The position numbers were made by a program, and so were the translations under genes. DNA of 64,000 bases, taken from Spirochaetales bacterium (GTDB lineage: Bacteria; Spirochaetota; Spirochaetia; SZUA-6). The number at the start of each line of letters is the position of its first letter. Position 1 is the first letter of the stretch. Shown here piece by piece: positions 1 through 9,697 of this stretch. The notes under the pieces were generated by a model, which saw only the letters and a program-made list of their open reading frames with translations, searched no databases and had not been told where the DNA came from. The stretch spans positions 62,001 through 126,000 of the forward strand of contig JALUUM010000016.1 of assembly GCA_027021365.1 (NCBI GenBank), written 5' to 3'.

Positions 1-2
1 AG

Positions 3-104
3 GGCAAGGAAAACGGCAAGAAAAGTACGAAGAAGATTGTTTTGAGTCCGAAATTGATTGTGAGGAAAACAACGGCACCTGTTAGGGTAACGGGAAATAG
101 CTAG
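3..104 (+). CDS. LacI-family transcriptional regulator, C-terminal end (partial)
   Basis: Only the last 33 residues are in the window; the gene runs in from the left edge. The end reads KKIVLSPKLIVRKTTAP and then stops. This matches the usual C-terminus of LacI/GalR repressors (hydrophobic-L-x-P-x-L-hydrophobic-hydrophobic-R-x-S/T). The family binds operator DNA through an N-terminal HTH and senses sugars through a periplasmic-binding-protein-like core; neither part is visible here. The TAG stop directly abuts the next ATG, so the two genes are probably co-transcribed. The call rests on a short tail, so confidence is moderate. Confidence 0.6.
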   Translation, partial: GKENGKKSTKKIVLSPKLIVRKTTAPVRVTGNS

Positions 105-575
105 ATGAAGTATGTTTTCAAAACCGGTGCCTTCAAAAGGTTGATTTTTTTCATAGTTCTACTTGCTCTTATTCTGCTTATCGGTATTTACCTATTATTT
201 TCGGTTATGGTACCTGTCGGCATACTGATAATTGTCGGTACTTCGTATTTGGGCTATCTTTCGATTAGAATGTTGAAAAAGCAACTTGCAAGCAGTATCC
301 TTGTAAATGATGTTGGAATGATGATAGATTTTTTCGGTGAAGATGAAGTGGAATTCCCCTGGGAAAAGTTGACAATAGCCGGAATAGGTGAATATGAGAA
401 CGGGGCGAAATCTCTGTTCGTTTATAGGGAAGATTCGGACAAATTTGTCGAGGTTCCTGACAATATCTACGATTTTGAGAACCTGGTAGGCGAGATTGCC
501 GGTAAGAAGGAACTTGTAAAGATTTCACTTGCCAGGGGCGAAACTCTGAAGAACAGGATAAAGGAATTCATATAA
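105..575 (+). CDS. Small membrane protein with cytosolic PH-like tail, unknown function
   Basis: The 156-residue product has two adjacent hydrophobic segments (about residues 12-32 and 34-52), then a soluble region of about 100 residues containing a [12 protein letters not shown] stretch. Two N-terminal helices followed by a β-rich domain resemble small bacterial PH-domain/YcxB-like membrane proteins, but I cannot identify the family securely. The ATG follows the TAG of the LacI-type gene with no gap, and the DjlA-like gene starts 19 bases after its stop, so it sits in one transcription unit. No function is assigned. Confidence 0.6.
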   Translation: MKYVFKTGAFKRLIFFIVLLALILLIGIYLLFSVMVPVGILIIVGTSYLGYLSIRMLKKQLASSILVNDVGMMIDFFGEDEVEFPWEKLTIAGIGEYENGAKSLFVYREDSDKFVEVPDNIYDFENLVGEIAGKKELVKISLARGETLKNRIKEFI

Positions 576-594
576 GAGAGGTGATTGGTCTCCC

Positions 595-1362
595 GTGGCT
601 TTCAAAGGAAAACTGATAGGTGCTCTAATAGGATCCTTTGCCGGTCCTCTGGGAACCATTCTCGGTGGCCTCATAGGGCACCTCTTCGATAAAGCTCAGG
701 AAGAGAAGGAATACTGGCAGAATCTCGGCAGCGGAAGAAGAACCTACACGGTAGATCCTGTCTCCAGGGCGCAGTTGAATTTCATTTCCTCCCTTGTGGG
801 ACTTTCAATAGCAGTTGCAAATGTGGACGGTCATGTCAAGGTCTCTCAGGTTGAGGAAATAAAGGAGTTTTTCAGGCATAATCTCCCCTTCTCGTCGGAT
901 GACCAGGCATTGCTTCAAAAGATAATAGATGAGACCTTCAAAAACAGGGCAAAGTTGGATATATCAATGCTCTGTTCGTACTATCGCAGCGTATCCACTT
1001 TCGAAGGCAGACTTCTCTTGGTACGCCTGCTCTTCAAGATAGCTCGTGCTGACAGAGAGGGTGTGACAAGGGAGGAAGAAATCCTCATAGAGAGAATTGC
1101 CTACTTGCTTGGTGTGGATGAACAAACCTATAGAAGTATAAGGGCAGAGTTTTACCGGGATGAAAACAGAGCCTACAGGATTCTCGGTGTTGACAGAAAT
1201 GCGTCGGTGGAAGAAATCAAATCTGCATACAGGAAACTCGTAGCTCAGTATCACCCTGATAAGGTTGCAAACCTTGGTGAAGAATTTGTGCAACTGGCCG
1301 AGGAAAAATTCAAGGTTATACAAGATGCCTATGCGAGAATAAGGGAGGAAAGAGGTTTTTAA
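595..1362 (+). CDS. djlA: DjlA-like co-chaperone (TerB plus J domain)
   Basis: The 255-residue protein starts with a glycine-rich hydrophobic hairpin segment ([16 protein letters not shown], residues 17-32) like the membrane anchor of DjlA. It continues with a TerB-like helical domain (about 60-185) and ends with a J domain (about 192-255) carrying the HPD triad at 220-222. J-domain proteins stimulate the ATPase of DnaK, and DjlA presents DnaK at the inner membrane face. The GTG start at 595 is chosen because a GAGAGGTG stretch lies at a suitable distance and the glycine-rich segment follows at once. The gene converges on the U32 gene with only five bases between stops. Confidence 0.85.
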   Translation: MAFKGKLIGALIGSFAGPLGTILGGLIGHLFDKAQEEKEYWQNLGSGRRTYTVDPVSRAQLNFISSLVGLSIAVANVDGHVKVSQVEEIKEFFRHNLPFSSDDQALLQKIIDETFKNRAKLDISMLCSYYRSVSTFEGRLLLVRLLFKIARADREGVTREEEILIERIAYLLGVDEQTYRSIRAEFYRDENRAYRILGVDRNASVEEIKSAYRKLVAQYHPDKVANLGEEFVQLAEEKFKVIQDAYARIREERGF

Positions 1363-1367
1363 TTTTT

Positions 1368-2600
1368 TTATTTTTTCTCCCAGATGAACACCGAATCGTT
1401 TTTTCTTACCCTCTTTGAAACCTTGATGCCAACCAAATCCCCCTTGGCGGCCTTCTCTATTCTTTTTCCTTCCCTCTCCATCGTTTGGACAGTCTCGATT
1501 AAGACTCCCGTTGTTGGGCCTGTAATTACAATTTCATCACCGCATTCAACACTGTTCGTTGTTATCTCTATCTCTGCCACCTGGACTTTACGAAAGTAAT
1601 TGGTAACTCTCCCAAGTATGGTCTTTTTTCTCGTAGCCATGGAATTTGGTTTCTCGGTGAAGCTGTTTATTGGCTTTCCAAGGTAAAATCCGCTTGAAAA
1701 TCCTCTGTTGTATACCTTTTTTAATTCTGCAAGACCATGATTAACGAAATCCTCGTTGAAATTTCCACTGGTAATTTCATCCAGGGCTTCCCTGTATACG
1801 GAAGTAACTACGTATACGTATTCGGGATTTCTTGCCCTTCCCTCTATTTTCATAGCGTCAACGATAGGATATACCCTGTCGAGAAAAGGTAGAGTGCAGA
1901 GATCTTTGGGACTTAGAACATAGTTACTTCCCAATAACAGCTCTTTACCGGTTTGCCTGTCTTTAATAAGGTATGTATCGTACTCCCTTCTGCATGGTTG
2001 TATGCAATCTCCCCTGTTGGCGGATCTTCCGTATAGAAATTCCGACATGAAGCATCTTCCCGATACGGAGACGCACATGGCTCCATGGATGAAAACCTCT
2101 ACTTCAATGGGAACCTGTTCTTTTATTGCTTTTATCTGCTCCAAACTGCATTCCCTTGCAAGGACGCATCTGCTGGCTCCCAGGGAAGAGTAGAAACGAG
2201 CTGCAATAGAATTGGAAATACTTGCCTGTGTACTGATATGAATGTCAAGGCCTTCATCCCTGGCGAGCTTTATCACAGAGTGATCCCAACAAATTATCCC
2301 ATCGATGTCGGCCTTTTTAGCCTCCCTTAGAATCGTTTCGAGTTTCTCGAGTTCCTCTTCGTAAATTATCGTGTTCAGTGTCAGGTATGCCAGCCTGTCC
2401 TGTTCATGACATGTGTCAGCTACTCTTTGAATTTCCTGTTGTTGAAAATTACGGGCAGTTGCCCGCATGTTCAGCTCTTTGATTCCGAAGTATATGGAAT
2501 CTGCTCCGGCATCCAGAGCAGCCTTCAACATTGTCCAATCACCGGCAGGTGAGAGAAGTTCAGGTTTTTTGCGTGTATAACTTTTTCCTGTTTGCATCAT
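1368..2600 (-). CDS. U32 peptidase-family protein (TrhP/YegQ-like)
   Basis: The 410-residue protein opens with [18 protein letters not shown], the hallmark start of U32 proteins. It carries the U32 signature region [19 protein letters not shown], followed by further cysteines in [10 protein letters not shown], a likely Fe-S-binding set. Members such as TrhP and RlhA act in prephenate-dependent hydroxylation of tRNA or rRNA rather than as proteases, so an RNA-modification role is likely by homology. A β-barrel-like domain occupies roughly the last 90 residues. Its ATG overlaps the TGA of murA by four bases, so translation is probably coupled and the gene is distal in that operon. Confidence 0.85.
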   Translation of the reverse strand: MMQTGKSYTRKKPELLSPAGDWTMLKAALDAGADSIYFGIKELNMRATARNFQQQEIQRVADTCHEQDRLAYLTLNTIIYEEELEKLETILREAKKADIDGIICWDHSVIKLARDEGLDIHISTQASISNSIAARFYSSLGASRCVLARECSLEQIKAIKEQVPIEVEVFIHGAMCVSVSGRCFMSEFLYGRSANRGDCIQPCRREYDTYLIKDRQTGKELLLGSNYVLSPKDLCTLPFLDRVYPIVDAMKIEGRARNPEYVYVVTSVYREALDEITSGNFNEDFVNHGLAELKKVYNRGFSSGFYLGKPINSFTEKPNSMATRKKTILGRVTNYFRKVQVAEIEITTNSVECGDEIVITGPTTGVLIETVQTMEREGKRIEKAAKGDLVGIKVSKRVRKNDSVFIWEKK

Positions 2601-3883
2601 GCAGTATCGGGAAAGCGCCTTATGTGAGCTCCGAGTTTTTCAAGGCGAGCTGAAAGTTTTTCATAACCGCGCTCTATTTGGTAAACATTGTGGATGACAC
2701 TTTCACCATCGGCGCAAAGGGCAGCTATAACCATTGCCATACCGGCGCGAACATCCGGGGAAACCAGCTCAGAGCCTTTCAATCTCGAAGGCCCGCTGAC
2801 TACGGCTCTGTGGGGATCACAGAGTACAATTCTTGCCCCCATGGTTATAAGTTTATCTACGAAGAACATCCTCGATTCAAACATCTTTTCATGGATGAGG
2901 ATAGTCCCCTCCACCTGAGTGGCTACTACCAGAGCTATACTTATGAGGTCTGGAGGGAAGCCCGGCCACGGTGCATCGTCTATTTTGGGTATCATTCCAC
3001 CCAGATCGAAATTCACCTTCAATTCCTGGCTCGATGGGATTCTTATGTTGTTTCCTTCCACTTCCCAGTGAATTCCAAGCTTACCGAATGCCAGTTTTGT
3101 CATTCTCAGCGAGGATGGGGCTGCATCTTCAATCGTAATTTCACTACGTGTCACTGCAGCGAGACCGATGAAGGAGCCCACTTCCATGTAGTCAGGACCT
3201 ATACGAAATCTGGTTCCCGACAGGGTTTTGACCCCTTCGATGAGGAGAATATTCGAACCTATACCGGTGATTCTTGCCCCCATGGAGTTGAGCATCTTGC
3301 AGAGGTCCTGTACGTGTGGTTCGGAAGCAGCATTTCTTATCGTTGTCTTGCCTTCAGCCATAACAGATGCCATTATCGCATTCTCAGTGGCAGTAACCGA
3401 AGCCTCGTCTAAAAATATGTCCTCTCCTTTCAATTTGTTCGCCTGGAGAATGAATTGGCCATCCACTTCGACTCGTGCTCCAAGTTCCTTGAGAGCCAAA
3501 AAATGAGTGTCTAAACGTCTTCTTCCTATCACGTCTCCTCCAGGTGGTGGGAGAATAACCTTTCCCGTGCGGGAAAGGAGAGGACCGGCAAGGAGTATGG
3601 AGGCTCTGATCTTCCGTGATTGTTCAAGTGGAATATCGTTTCTCTTTATTTCAGCAGATTCGATTGAGTAAGTGTTCTTATTGATTCTTTCTACCTTTGC
3701 CCCGAGCAAGGAAAGTATTTCAAGCATGACATGAACATCCTCTATATCAGGGATGTTCTCCAGAATTACCGGCTTGTCGGTAAGAAGTGTTGCTGCGAGG
3801 CATGGAAGAGCGGCATTCTTGTTACCGCTAGTTCTTATTTTACCCTTCAGAGGAAAGCTGCCTTCTATTACGTATTTGTACAT
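2597..3883 (-). CDS. murA: UDP-N-acetylglucosamine 1-carboxyvinyltransferase (Asp-type active site)
   Basis: MurA transfers enolpyruvate from PEP to UDP-GlcNAc in the first committed step of peptidoglycan synthesis in the cytoplasm. The 428-residue length is typical. The N-terminal [15 protein letters not shown] motif and the C-terminal [13 protein letters not shown] motif are both clear. The catalytic-loop residue normally Cys (PGGC, Cys115 in E. coli) is Asp here (PGGD, residue 117), confirmed at codon level as GGA-GGA-GAC. Cys-to-Asp MurA enzymes are active but are not alkylated by fosfomycin. The gene follows a lipoprotein gene by 79 bases and overlaps the downstream U32 gene. Confidence 0.96.
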   Translation of the reverse strand: MYKYVIEGSFPLKGKIRTSGNKNAALPCLAATLLTDKPVILENIPDIEDVHVMLEILSLLGAKVERINKNTYSIESAEIKRNDIPLEQSRKIRASILLAGPLLSRTGKVILPPPGGDVIGRRRLDTHFLALKELGARVEVDGQFILQANKLKGEDIFLDEASVTATENAIMASVMAEGKTTIRNAASEPHVQDLCKMLNSMGARITGIGSNILLIEGVKTLSGTRFRIGPDYMEVGSFIGLAAVTRSEITIEDAAPSSLRMTKLAFGKLGIHWEVEGNNIRIPSSQELKVNFDLGGMIPKIDDAPWPGFPPDLISIALVVATQVEGTILIHEKMFESRMFFVDKLITMGARIVLCDPHRAVVSGPSRLKGSELVSPDVRAGMAMVIAALCADGESVIHNVYQIERGYEKLSARLEKLGAHIRRFPDTA

Positions 3884-3962
3884 AGGAAAAACTCTAATTC
3901 TTTTGAAAGCGTGATGTCAAGGTATTGAATTTCCGGGAGTACACGGGAAGATGTCACAATTA

Positions 3963-5300
3963 TCATCGGAGAGGCGAAAAGCTGAACTGTTTTTTACCGA
4001 ATGGGTTTTTTTTCATGACGATTTTACTTTCCGCTATGAAGGATAGGCCATTTTGAATTGTTACTCTGTATGAAATCTTGAAGTGCCACCCCCCCTCTGC
4101 CATCTTTGTAAATGGATTTTCCAGGATTTCGGGAAATCGGATATCTTTTATATTACCGAGAACATCTTCCGGTTTAGAAAGATTGGGATCGAAGTATCTG
4201 TCGAAACCTAGGATAATAAAGAGTGCCCCCACATCAGAAAATCCCTTTTTCTTGACTGATTCCAGGATATTCCTATCTATTGCACTATAGATGACCTTCC
4301 TGTACTCACCTTCTTTCAGCAAATCAGCCACATTTTTCAGGAAGAGTCGCAGATTTCTCACAACATTCGTCGATTTGTATTCGGAAAAACGATAACCATT
4401 CCATTTAAACCAGGTTAGAAAGGTTTCGTAACCGACACCCTCTTCCATCGCTTTTTCCATTACGAGTATGTCAAGATTCCCATCGTCATCGATATCGGTG
4501 AGAATCGATTTTATTGATAGGGTTTCTTTCAGGTCGAAACTTGACAGGAGTTTGATTTGGGGCCCTTTAAAGATGAGGAGGTGTTTTTCAAAGCCCTGTT
4601 CTGTTTGAAATCCCACAGCGATGATCAATCTTGTACTGTCATATCTGTTTAGCTGCGTTGCCTCGAAGGATCTGTATACGTATCGTTTACCCAGCGATAC
4701 GGTTAGAGTACGATGAAGTTTGCCAGATTGATTTCCATATACCACCAGGTAGAATTTCATCGCCTCCCTGTTTTCAGAAAAAAGTCGGGAGTAATCGGAT
4801 AGATAGGATACTTCGGATTCTTCCCTCCTGTTTGTTTCGACCATCAATAAGAAAGCCTCCGGTTGCCCATCCATTGTGATGTCCTTCAGTATAAGCAGCG
4901 GTTTCTCATTCACAGTAACAGGATAAAGATTCTTGTAATGGACATGTTCTAATTGTTTTATCGCTTCTTCGGGTGTGAGTAGCGGCGGTTTGGGGTTCAA
5001 TGTTCTTACGTCTGAGGGCCGTTCTGCAGATTTTTCCCTTGGCCTTTCAGTATTGAGGGAAGTTTCATTTGCATTTGTCACCTGAGATACCCCCGGTTCC
5101 TGAATTTTCCCGGTATCTTCTTTTTTCTTTTCTTCCTTTGGTTCGCTGATATTGATGCTGATTTCAGGAGATTTACCTTTTTTTGAGCCATCTGCTGTAG
5201 GGCTAACCTTTTGGAAAGAGAGACAACCGGAAAGCATGATTGTGAAGAGCAATAGAATAATTAAATGTAGGGGATTACCTCTTACTTGGGCCATCTTCAT
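3963..5300 (-). CDS. Lipoprotein with FG-GAP/VCBS-like repeat region
   Basis: I place the start at 5300 because an AGGA box lies eight bases upstream and the product then begins with a compact lipoprotein signal peptide ending in LSGC (Cys26). The longer open frame to 5396 would bury that signal. A low-complexity Lys/Glu/Pro/Ser linker (about residues 30-100) follows. Next come repeats of the FG-GAP/VCBS type, including DIDDDGNLDILVME with a calcium-loop look, and a C-terminal α/β domain. It is probably anchored in the periplasm or outer membrane. It lies upstream of murA on the same strand and is divergent from the gene at 5425. Function unknown. Confidence 0.7.
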   Translation of the reverse strand: MKMAQVRGNPLHLIILLLFTIMLSGCLSFQKVSPTADGSKKGKSPEISINISEPKEEKKKEDTGKIQEPGVSQVTNANETSLNTERPREKSAERPSDVRTLNPKPPLLTPEEAIKQLEHVHYKNLYPVTVNEKPLLILKDITMDGQPEAFLLMVETNRREESEVSYLSDYSRLFSENREAMKFYLVVYGNQSGKLHRTLTVSLGKRYVYRSFEATQLNRYDSTRLIIAVGFQTEQGFEKHLLIFKGPQIKLLSSFDLKETLSIKSILTDIDDDGNLDILVMEKAMEEGVGYETFLTWFKWNGYRFSEYKSTNVVRNLRLFLKNVADLLKEGEYRKVIYSAIDRNILESVKKKGFSDVGALFIILGFDRYFDPNLSKPEDVLGNIKDIRFPEILENPFTKMAEGGWHFKISYRVTIQNGLSFIAESKIVMKKNPFGKKQFSFSPLR

Positions 5301-5424
5301 GGGAAAATTCCTGATAGCGAGTTTTCGATAAAAAAGGTTACTACAAAAGTATATTTTTTTCAATGAAATAGCACAACTGGTATTATATTTGTTCAAACTT
5401 TGGGATACAATGCAAGGGATGGGA

Positions 5425-5865
5425 ATGGAATACTATGTGAAGAAGCTTACAGACGGGAGAGATGTGTACTTCACAGTATACTGGTCGAGGCTTACGCTTG
5501 CAGACAAGTATGAAATAATAAAAAAAGTTCCAAGCATGTCAGGCATTTTCGAATTGTATTATGAAGACAGAAAGGGAAAATTGAACCTTCTCCGTGTTCA
5601 AAAGGCATGGTACGGGGGATTGCGCCACACCATAAGAGCGAAGATAGATCCGGAGTTGGAAGAAGATGAGGAAAAGAGAGAGATTCTGGAAGACTATAAG
5701 TGTTATTTTCGATTTTCAATATTGGAATCATTCAAAGATTTGACAGATCTTCTGTATTTTTTTGCGGCAACGTATTTTCCACATAATATAGATGTTCCTC
5801 ATTCAGGCAGATACGAAAGAATTTTTGTAAGGGAGATATCCGAGGACAAGCTAGTCACCATTTGA
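5425..5865 (+). CDS. Conserved-looking hypothetical protein, 146 residues
   Basis: Three in-frame ATGs lie at 5410, 5419 and 5425, with a TTG at 5389. The ATG at 5425 is preferred because AAGGG sits six bases upstream. The soluble product is rich in charged and aromatic residues (for example YFTVYWSRLTLADKYEIIK) with an acidic middle (EEDEEKREILEDY). There is no signal peptide or membrane segment. I do not recognise a family. It is divergent from the lipoprotein gene and converges on the permease gene at 5895. Confidence 0.6.
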   Translation: MEYYVKKLTDGRDVYFTVYWSRLTLADKYEIIKKVPSMSGIFELYYEDRKGKLNLLRVQKAWYGGLRHTIRAKIDPELEEDEEKREILEDYKCYFRFSILESFKDLTDLLYFFAATYFPHNIDVPHSGRYERIFVREISEDKLVTI

Positions 5866-5894
5866 TCTTTCCGGTAAAGTGGAAAATACATGGT

Positions 5895-8174
5895 TCAGAT
5901 TAATTTTTTGGTCCATGAAATTATTCTGCTCGAGGATTTTACAAGTGCCACCGGTTTTTCACATTCCCTGATCACAGCTTCGGCAATTGTCATCATGCCT
6001 ACACGTCCTTTGAATCGTTCTTTGGTGCTGAGAACAACAAGGTCGAAGTAACGTGAAGCATTTAGAATGATTCTCTTTTTTTCCTTTCCCCTTGTGATCT
6101 TTGTTCGTACTTCTATTTCCGGTGAGATATGTGAAAGAATACTCTTGATGTACTGTGAGGGATCCGGTCTTTTTCTCTCTCCGTGGAGATACAAAAGAGT
6201 CATTATTGCTCTGGAATTTATATCTCCTGGTTCCACCAACGCTTGAGCCACTTCAACGGCAAAGAGATCATTTCTGTCACCAAAGAGTGGGACGAGGACC
6301 TTGTGAAATTTCCTGTTTCCACAGTTCTTAAAGACCACCACGTTGCTCGGAGTCCTGTCGACCACAGGATCCACTATACCACCGAGGTTAAACCGGCTAT
6401 CCTCTCTCTTGCCCTGCCATCCCATTATGAGGAGGTCTATTTTCTTTTCTTTTACTGCGCTTACTATTCCCCTTGCAATATTTCTGCAGTACCTCAAAGT
6501 GGTGGTAATTGGGAATCGGGGTCTCAAGTAGAGCATGGCTTCTATGATTCCCTCTTTACCCTCTGTCATGTACTTTCCCGCATCTGTCAGAGGAACCTGG
6601 TCGGGAACCTGTACCATATGGAGAAGTTTTATCCTGGCCTTTTTATTTCTGCACAATTTAAGGGTATTGCCTACGAGGGAGAGTGCATTGTCAGGATTGG
6701 CTATCGGTATCATTACCCTTATCTCTTCTTCACCCTCCGGGGCTCTTTCCTCTTCCAGTACCTGTATTTCACTCTCAACCGGTTTTGCGTGAGATTTGGA
6801 ATATATATTGTAAACGATGATTCCCCCAATAATCCATGAGGGCGCCACAATCCATGCAATTATACTCATGTGTATGAGAAAGATTGCAAGAATCACCTGT
6901 GAGACTATTGCAAGAATCGGAAAAAGAGGAAAGAGGGGAGAGAGGTAACCGTAAACCAGCTCTTCGCTCATATTGTACCTTATCTTTATCACTGAAAGGT
7001 TAACGATAAAGAAGAGAAAGAGGAACATTATACTGGCACTTGAAGCTACGTGTATCGTCGGAAGAAAGAGGGCAATTGTAAGTACGATGGAAGAGGTAAA
7101 CAATAGTGCTGCCCAGGGAGTCTTCCTCTTTCTCGATATTCTCGAGAAAATATGGGGTAACATTCCGTCTCTTCCTAGTGCATAGGAAGTTCTCGTTGCC
7201 GAATAGATTGTGGCATTCAGGGCTGAGGTCGAAGCAAAGATTACTGCCAGTGTAAGAAGAAAATTCCCGGCAGGAATCAGTCTTCCGATTGCTTCGCCAA
7301 ACCCTTTTTCCCTGAACTGCCCGATCCATTCCCAGGGGGCGCCTATTACTCCCGGTGAACCGGCCTTTACGGAGACTACTGCCGCAAATGCTACAGAGAC
7401 ATAGGTAAGGCTGACAATGTAGACCGAGTAAAGCATTGCCTTTGGAAGGTTTTTCCTCGGTTCTATAGTTTCATCCCCGGTCTGTGCTATTACCTCGTAA
7501 CCTTCGAAGGCCACATATGTGAATCCCATTGTAACGAGAAGTTTTGACCAGCCATTTGGCATGAAGGGCTTGAAGTTTTCAAGCCTGGAGGGGTCTCTTA
7601 TGGCAACGACTATGCCCAAGAGGCCAATGAAAACCATAAAGGCCGTCTGGCCGAGGGTCATTATGGCTCCTATCTTCCCGGTCTCGGATGCGCCCATGTA
7701 GTTTATGTATATGAAAAAGAGCGCAATAAGGAGTGCCATTATCTTTATGGAAAGATCCGTATACTGAAGCGGAATCCAGTTCAGAAGGTCGAGTTGCCAG
7801 AGATACCGCATCGTGTATATGGAAAATGTTATGGCGTACATGCTTCCCGCGACGCTGGATGCGAACCATTCCATCCATCCGGCCATGAAGCTGGTACCAC
7901 CGCCGTATGCGATTCTGGCAAAATTGTAGGCACCTCCGGCTCTCGGAACTGCTGAGCTCAATTCAGCGTAGGACATAGCAGTAAATAGTGCCAGTGCCCC
8001 GTTAAGGGTAAATGTCAAAAGAACTCCCCCCGGACCGGCTATGTGAATGGAGTTGCCAATGCCAAGAAAGACACCGGCACCTATCATCATTCCGAGACCC
8101 ATCATCGTTATGTGAAAGAGGTTCAGGTCTCTCGATAGTTCGGTTTTCAGTTGGGTGTCACTTTTTCCTGTCAT
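5895..8174 (-). CDS. APC-family amino-acid permease fused to two universal-stress (USP) domains
   Basis: The 759-residue protein has an N-terminal amino-acid/polyamine/organocation permease region (about residues 20-450, roughly 12 membrane helices). The first helix carries GLGMMIGAGVFLGIG, the helix-breaking substrate-binding motif of the family. A cytoplasmic tail (about 485-755) contains two USP-like α/β units, beginning near IRVMIPIANPDNALSL and HKVLVPLFGDRNDLF. Such fusions are thought to couple transport to nucleotide or stress signals. It is the last gene of a minus-strand run with an antiporter, a CBS protein and an EIIA-like protein. Its start overlaps the small gene at 8158-8319. 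Substrate unknown. Confidence 0.88.
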   Translation of the reverse strand: MTGKSDTQLKTELSRDLNLFHITMMGLGMMIGAGVFLGIGNSIHIAGPGGVLLTFTLNGALALFTAMSYAELSSAVPRAGGAYNFARIAYGGGTSFMAGWMEWFASSVAGSMYAITFSIYTMRYLWQLDLLNWIPLQYTDLSIKIMALLIALFFIYINYMGASETGKIGAIMTLGQTAFMVFIGLLGIVVAIRDPSRLENFKPFMPNGWSKLLVTMGFTYVAFEGYEVIAQTGDETIEPRKNLPKAMLYSVYIVSLTYVSVAFAAVVSVKAGSPGVIGAPWEWIGQFREKGFGEAIGRLIPAGNFLLTLAVIFASTSALNATIYSATRTSYALGRDGMLPHIFSRISRKRKTPWAALLFTSSIVLTIALFLPTIHVASSASIMFLFLFFIVNLSVIKIRYNMSEELVYGYLSPLFPLFPILAIVSQVILAIFLIHMSIIAWIVAPSWIIGGIIVYNIYSKSHAKPVESEIQVLEEERAPEGEEEIRVMIPIANPDNALSLVGNTLKLCRNKKARIKLLHMVQVPDQVPLTDAGKYMTEGKEGIIEAMLYLRPRFPITTTLRYCRNIARGIVSAVKEKKIDLLIMGWQGKREDSRFNLGGIVDPVVDRTPSNVVVFKNCGNRKFHKVLVPLFGDRNDLFAVEVAQALVEPGDINSRAIMTLLYLHGERKRPDPSQYIKSILSHISPEIEVRTKITRGKEKKRIILNASRYFDLVVLSTKERFKGRVGMMTIAEAVIRECEKPVALVKSSSRIISWTKKLI

Positions 8175-8319
8175 GGTTGCCTTTCTGAATATCGAGGGCA
8201 GTGGGATTTTTCATCCTCGATATTCTTTCGATGAGATTCCTGCTGTATATGATAATGGAGGTGTTAAAGATTATGGTTGCCGAAATAAGAATCAAGCCGA
8301 CTATTGTGTCTCTGTCCAT
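8158..8319 (-). CDS. 53-residue single-span membrane protein
   Basis: A short open frame starts with ATG at 8319 and ends with TGA at 8158-8160, inside the first codons of the permease gene (17-base overlap). The product begins MDRDTIVGLILISATIIF, giving one strong hydrophobic helix (about residues 6-26). A basic amphipathic tail ending NHDRKK follows. An AGGA box lies about ten bases upstream of the ATG. The hydrophobic profile, ribosome-binding site and overlapping stop/start argue for a real small gene that may partner the permease. Its family is unknown, and the call rests on structure alone. Confidence 0.6.
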   Translation of the reverse strand: MDRDTIVGLILISATIIFNTSIIIYSRNLIERISRMKNPTALDIQKGNHDRKK

Positions 8320-8376
8320 ATAATAATCATCCTGCTAATATTGATGGTTGCAGCCAGGTTCATAACCTTCATCAGT

Positions 8377-9207
8377 TTACACATCCAGTTCCTCCGGGAT
8401 ACCACCGATTATCTGTTTTGCTTCGATTGTAACGAGGAAACCGGCACCGGGTTTGCTTAAGTCTATGTCTTCCTTGAGAAGAAGCTGGTTCAGATATTCT
8501 GTCTGTTCTGAGCTGTTTAGGATACCTATGAAGGTCTTTGAGTATGGTGACTTTCCCTTGAAATAGGTAAGTCCTGCAAAGATTGGTATGTCATATGCCA
8601 GTTTCTTCTCCAGAGTTTCGCTGTCCACAATCAGTGAAGTCTGTGCCCCTATTTCAACGAGGTTTGATATCACATCCTGCATCTTCTTCGGATCATTCAG
8701 AGCAAGGATGAAGATAAACTTTCCCTCTTTGCCCTTCACAATAGGTATTACATCGTTCTTTGCTATAGTTTCTCGAAATTCCTGTGGTGTCTCGGAGAGA
8801 ATCAATTTGTTGCGCAGATTTTCATCACCTAAGATTCTTGCCACCTTTGCAAGAACCTGAAGGTATTCCTTTCCCTCGCTTCCGGGGAAAACGAACAGGA
8901 ACATTATATAGACAGGCTTTCCGTCTACCGCATTGAACTTTATCCCTTCGGGAAACGTGGCTGCTATGATAACGCCATGTTCCACTAACTCCGATTTACA
9001 GTGGGGAATCCCAACTCCGTTACCTATTCCCGTAGAGCCCTGGTTTTCCCTTTCCATTATCTGGCCAAAGATTCCTTCGACCTTGTCGGATGGTATGATT
9101 TCTCTTTTGGCAGCAAGTTCCAGTAATTCTCTTATGATTTCCCTTTTCTTTTTTCCCCTTAGCCTGAGGAATATCGCCTCCTCTTTCAAATAATCTATGA
9201 TATACAT
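8377..9207 (-). CDS. PTS EIIA (fructose/nitrogen type)-like regulatory protein with extra C-terminal domain
   Basis: Residues 1-150 match an EIIA type-2/PtsN domain, with the phosphorylatable His69 in GNGVGIPHCKS followed by a hydrophobic strand. Residues 155-276 form a second domain that I cannot name. There is no EIIB or EIIC nearby, so a regulatory rather than sugar-transport role fits, as for PtsN, which controls K+ and other transporters. It sits three bases downstream of a CBS-domain gene and upstream of a permease with stress domains. This is consistent with regulation of the adjacent transporters by phosphorylation state. The last point is inference. Confidence 0.85.
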   Translation of the reverse strand: MYIIDYLKEEAIFLRLRGKKKREIIRELLELAAKREIIPSDKVEGIFGQIMERENQGSTGIGNGVGIPHCKSELVEHGVIIAATFPEGIKFNAVDGKPVYIMFLFVFPGSEGKEYLQVLAKVARILGDENLRNKLILSETPQEFRETIAKNDVIPIVKGKEGKFIFILALNDPKKMQDVISNLVEIGAQTSLIVDSETLEKKLAYDIPIFAGLTYFKGKSPYSKTFIGILNSSEQTEYLNQLLLKEDIDLSKPGAGFLVTIEAKQIIGGIPEELDV

Positions 9208-9210
9208 CGT

Positions 9211-9696
9211 TCAACTCCCCTCTTCGCTATTGTTCACATTTTGCTTTTTTTCCCACAGCACAAGGAGCTCAATCACATTGAGGTCGCCTATTAACTTTAA
9301 GTCTTTTTCTACAACCGGTATTTCACCGGCGTCGTTCTGAAACATTATGTTGAATGCCTTCTCTATCGTATCGTTATCCTCGACATAGTATATCTCAGTA
9401 TTCATGATATCGGAAGCTTTTGACTGGCTTATCGTTCCCATTATATTGTAGCCTGTAAAACTTGGTTCGGAGTAGATGAATGACAGGGAATAAAAATCTA
9501 CACTTATCCTCTTCAGTATTTCTCTTATTGTAATGATACCCTGAAGTTTATGTTTGTCGTCTATTACATAGACGGCCCTGATTACGGGATTTTCCACAAA
9601 TTTTTTTATCACACTGTAAATCGAATCATCCTGATATACATAGGCAGGTTTTTCAGTGATATACTTTCTGATTTCTCCTACAAGGGTTTCCTTCAT
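9211..9696 (-). CDS. CBS-domain pair protein
   Basis: The 161-residue soluble protein consists of two CBS motifs. The first contains VYVIDDKHKLQGIITIREIL and the second NDAGEIPVVEKDLKLIGDLN. CBS pairs bind adenosine nucleotides and gate transporters or enzymes. Here the gene lies between a cation/proton antiporter (one base away) and an EIIA-like gene (three bases away). That packing implies strict co-expression and suggests it is a detached regulatory subunit for the antiporter, which lacks its own cytoplasmic domain. Confidence 0.85.
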   Translation of the reverse strand: MKETLVGEIRKYITEKPAYVYQDDSIYSVIKKFVENPVIRAVYVIDDKHKLQGIITIREILKRISVDFYSLSFIYSEPSFTGYNIMGTISQSKASDIMNTEIYYVEDNDTIEKAFNIMFQNDAGEIPVVEKDLKLIGDLNVIELLVLWEKKQNVNNSEEGS

Positions 9697-9697
9697 T

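Noticed and set aside
1363..1380. Intrinsic terminator between djlA and the U32 gene
   Set aside because: T-rich, but no stem precedes it in the five-base gap between convergent stops.
2678..3412. 244-codon open frame antisense to murA
   Set aside because: It lies entirely within the well-conserved murA gene on the opposite strand and encodes no recognisable protein.
6183..6839. 218-codon open frame antisense to the permease-USP gene
   Set aside because: Fully inside a conserved gene; composition is that of a mirrored frame.
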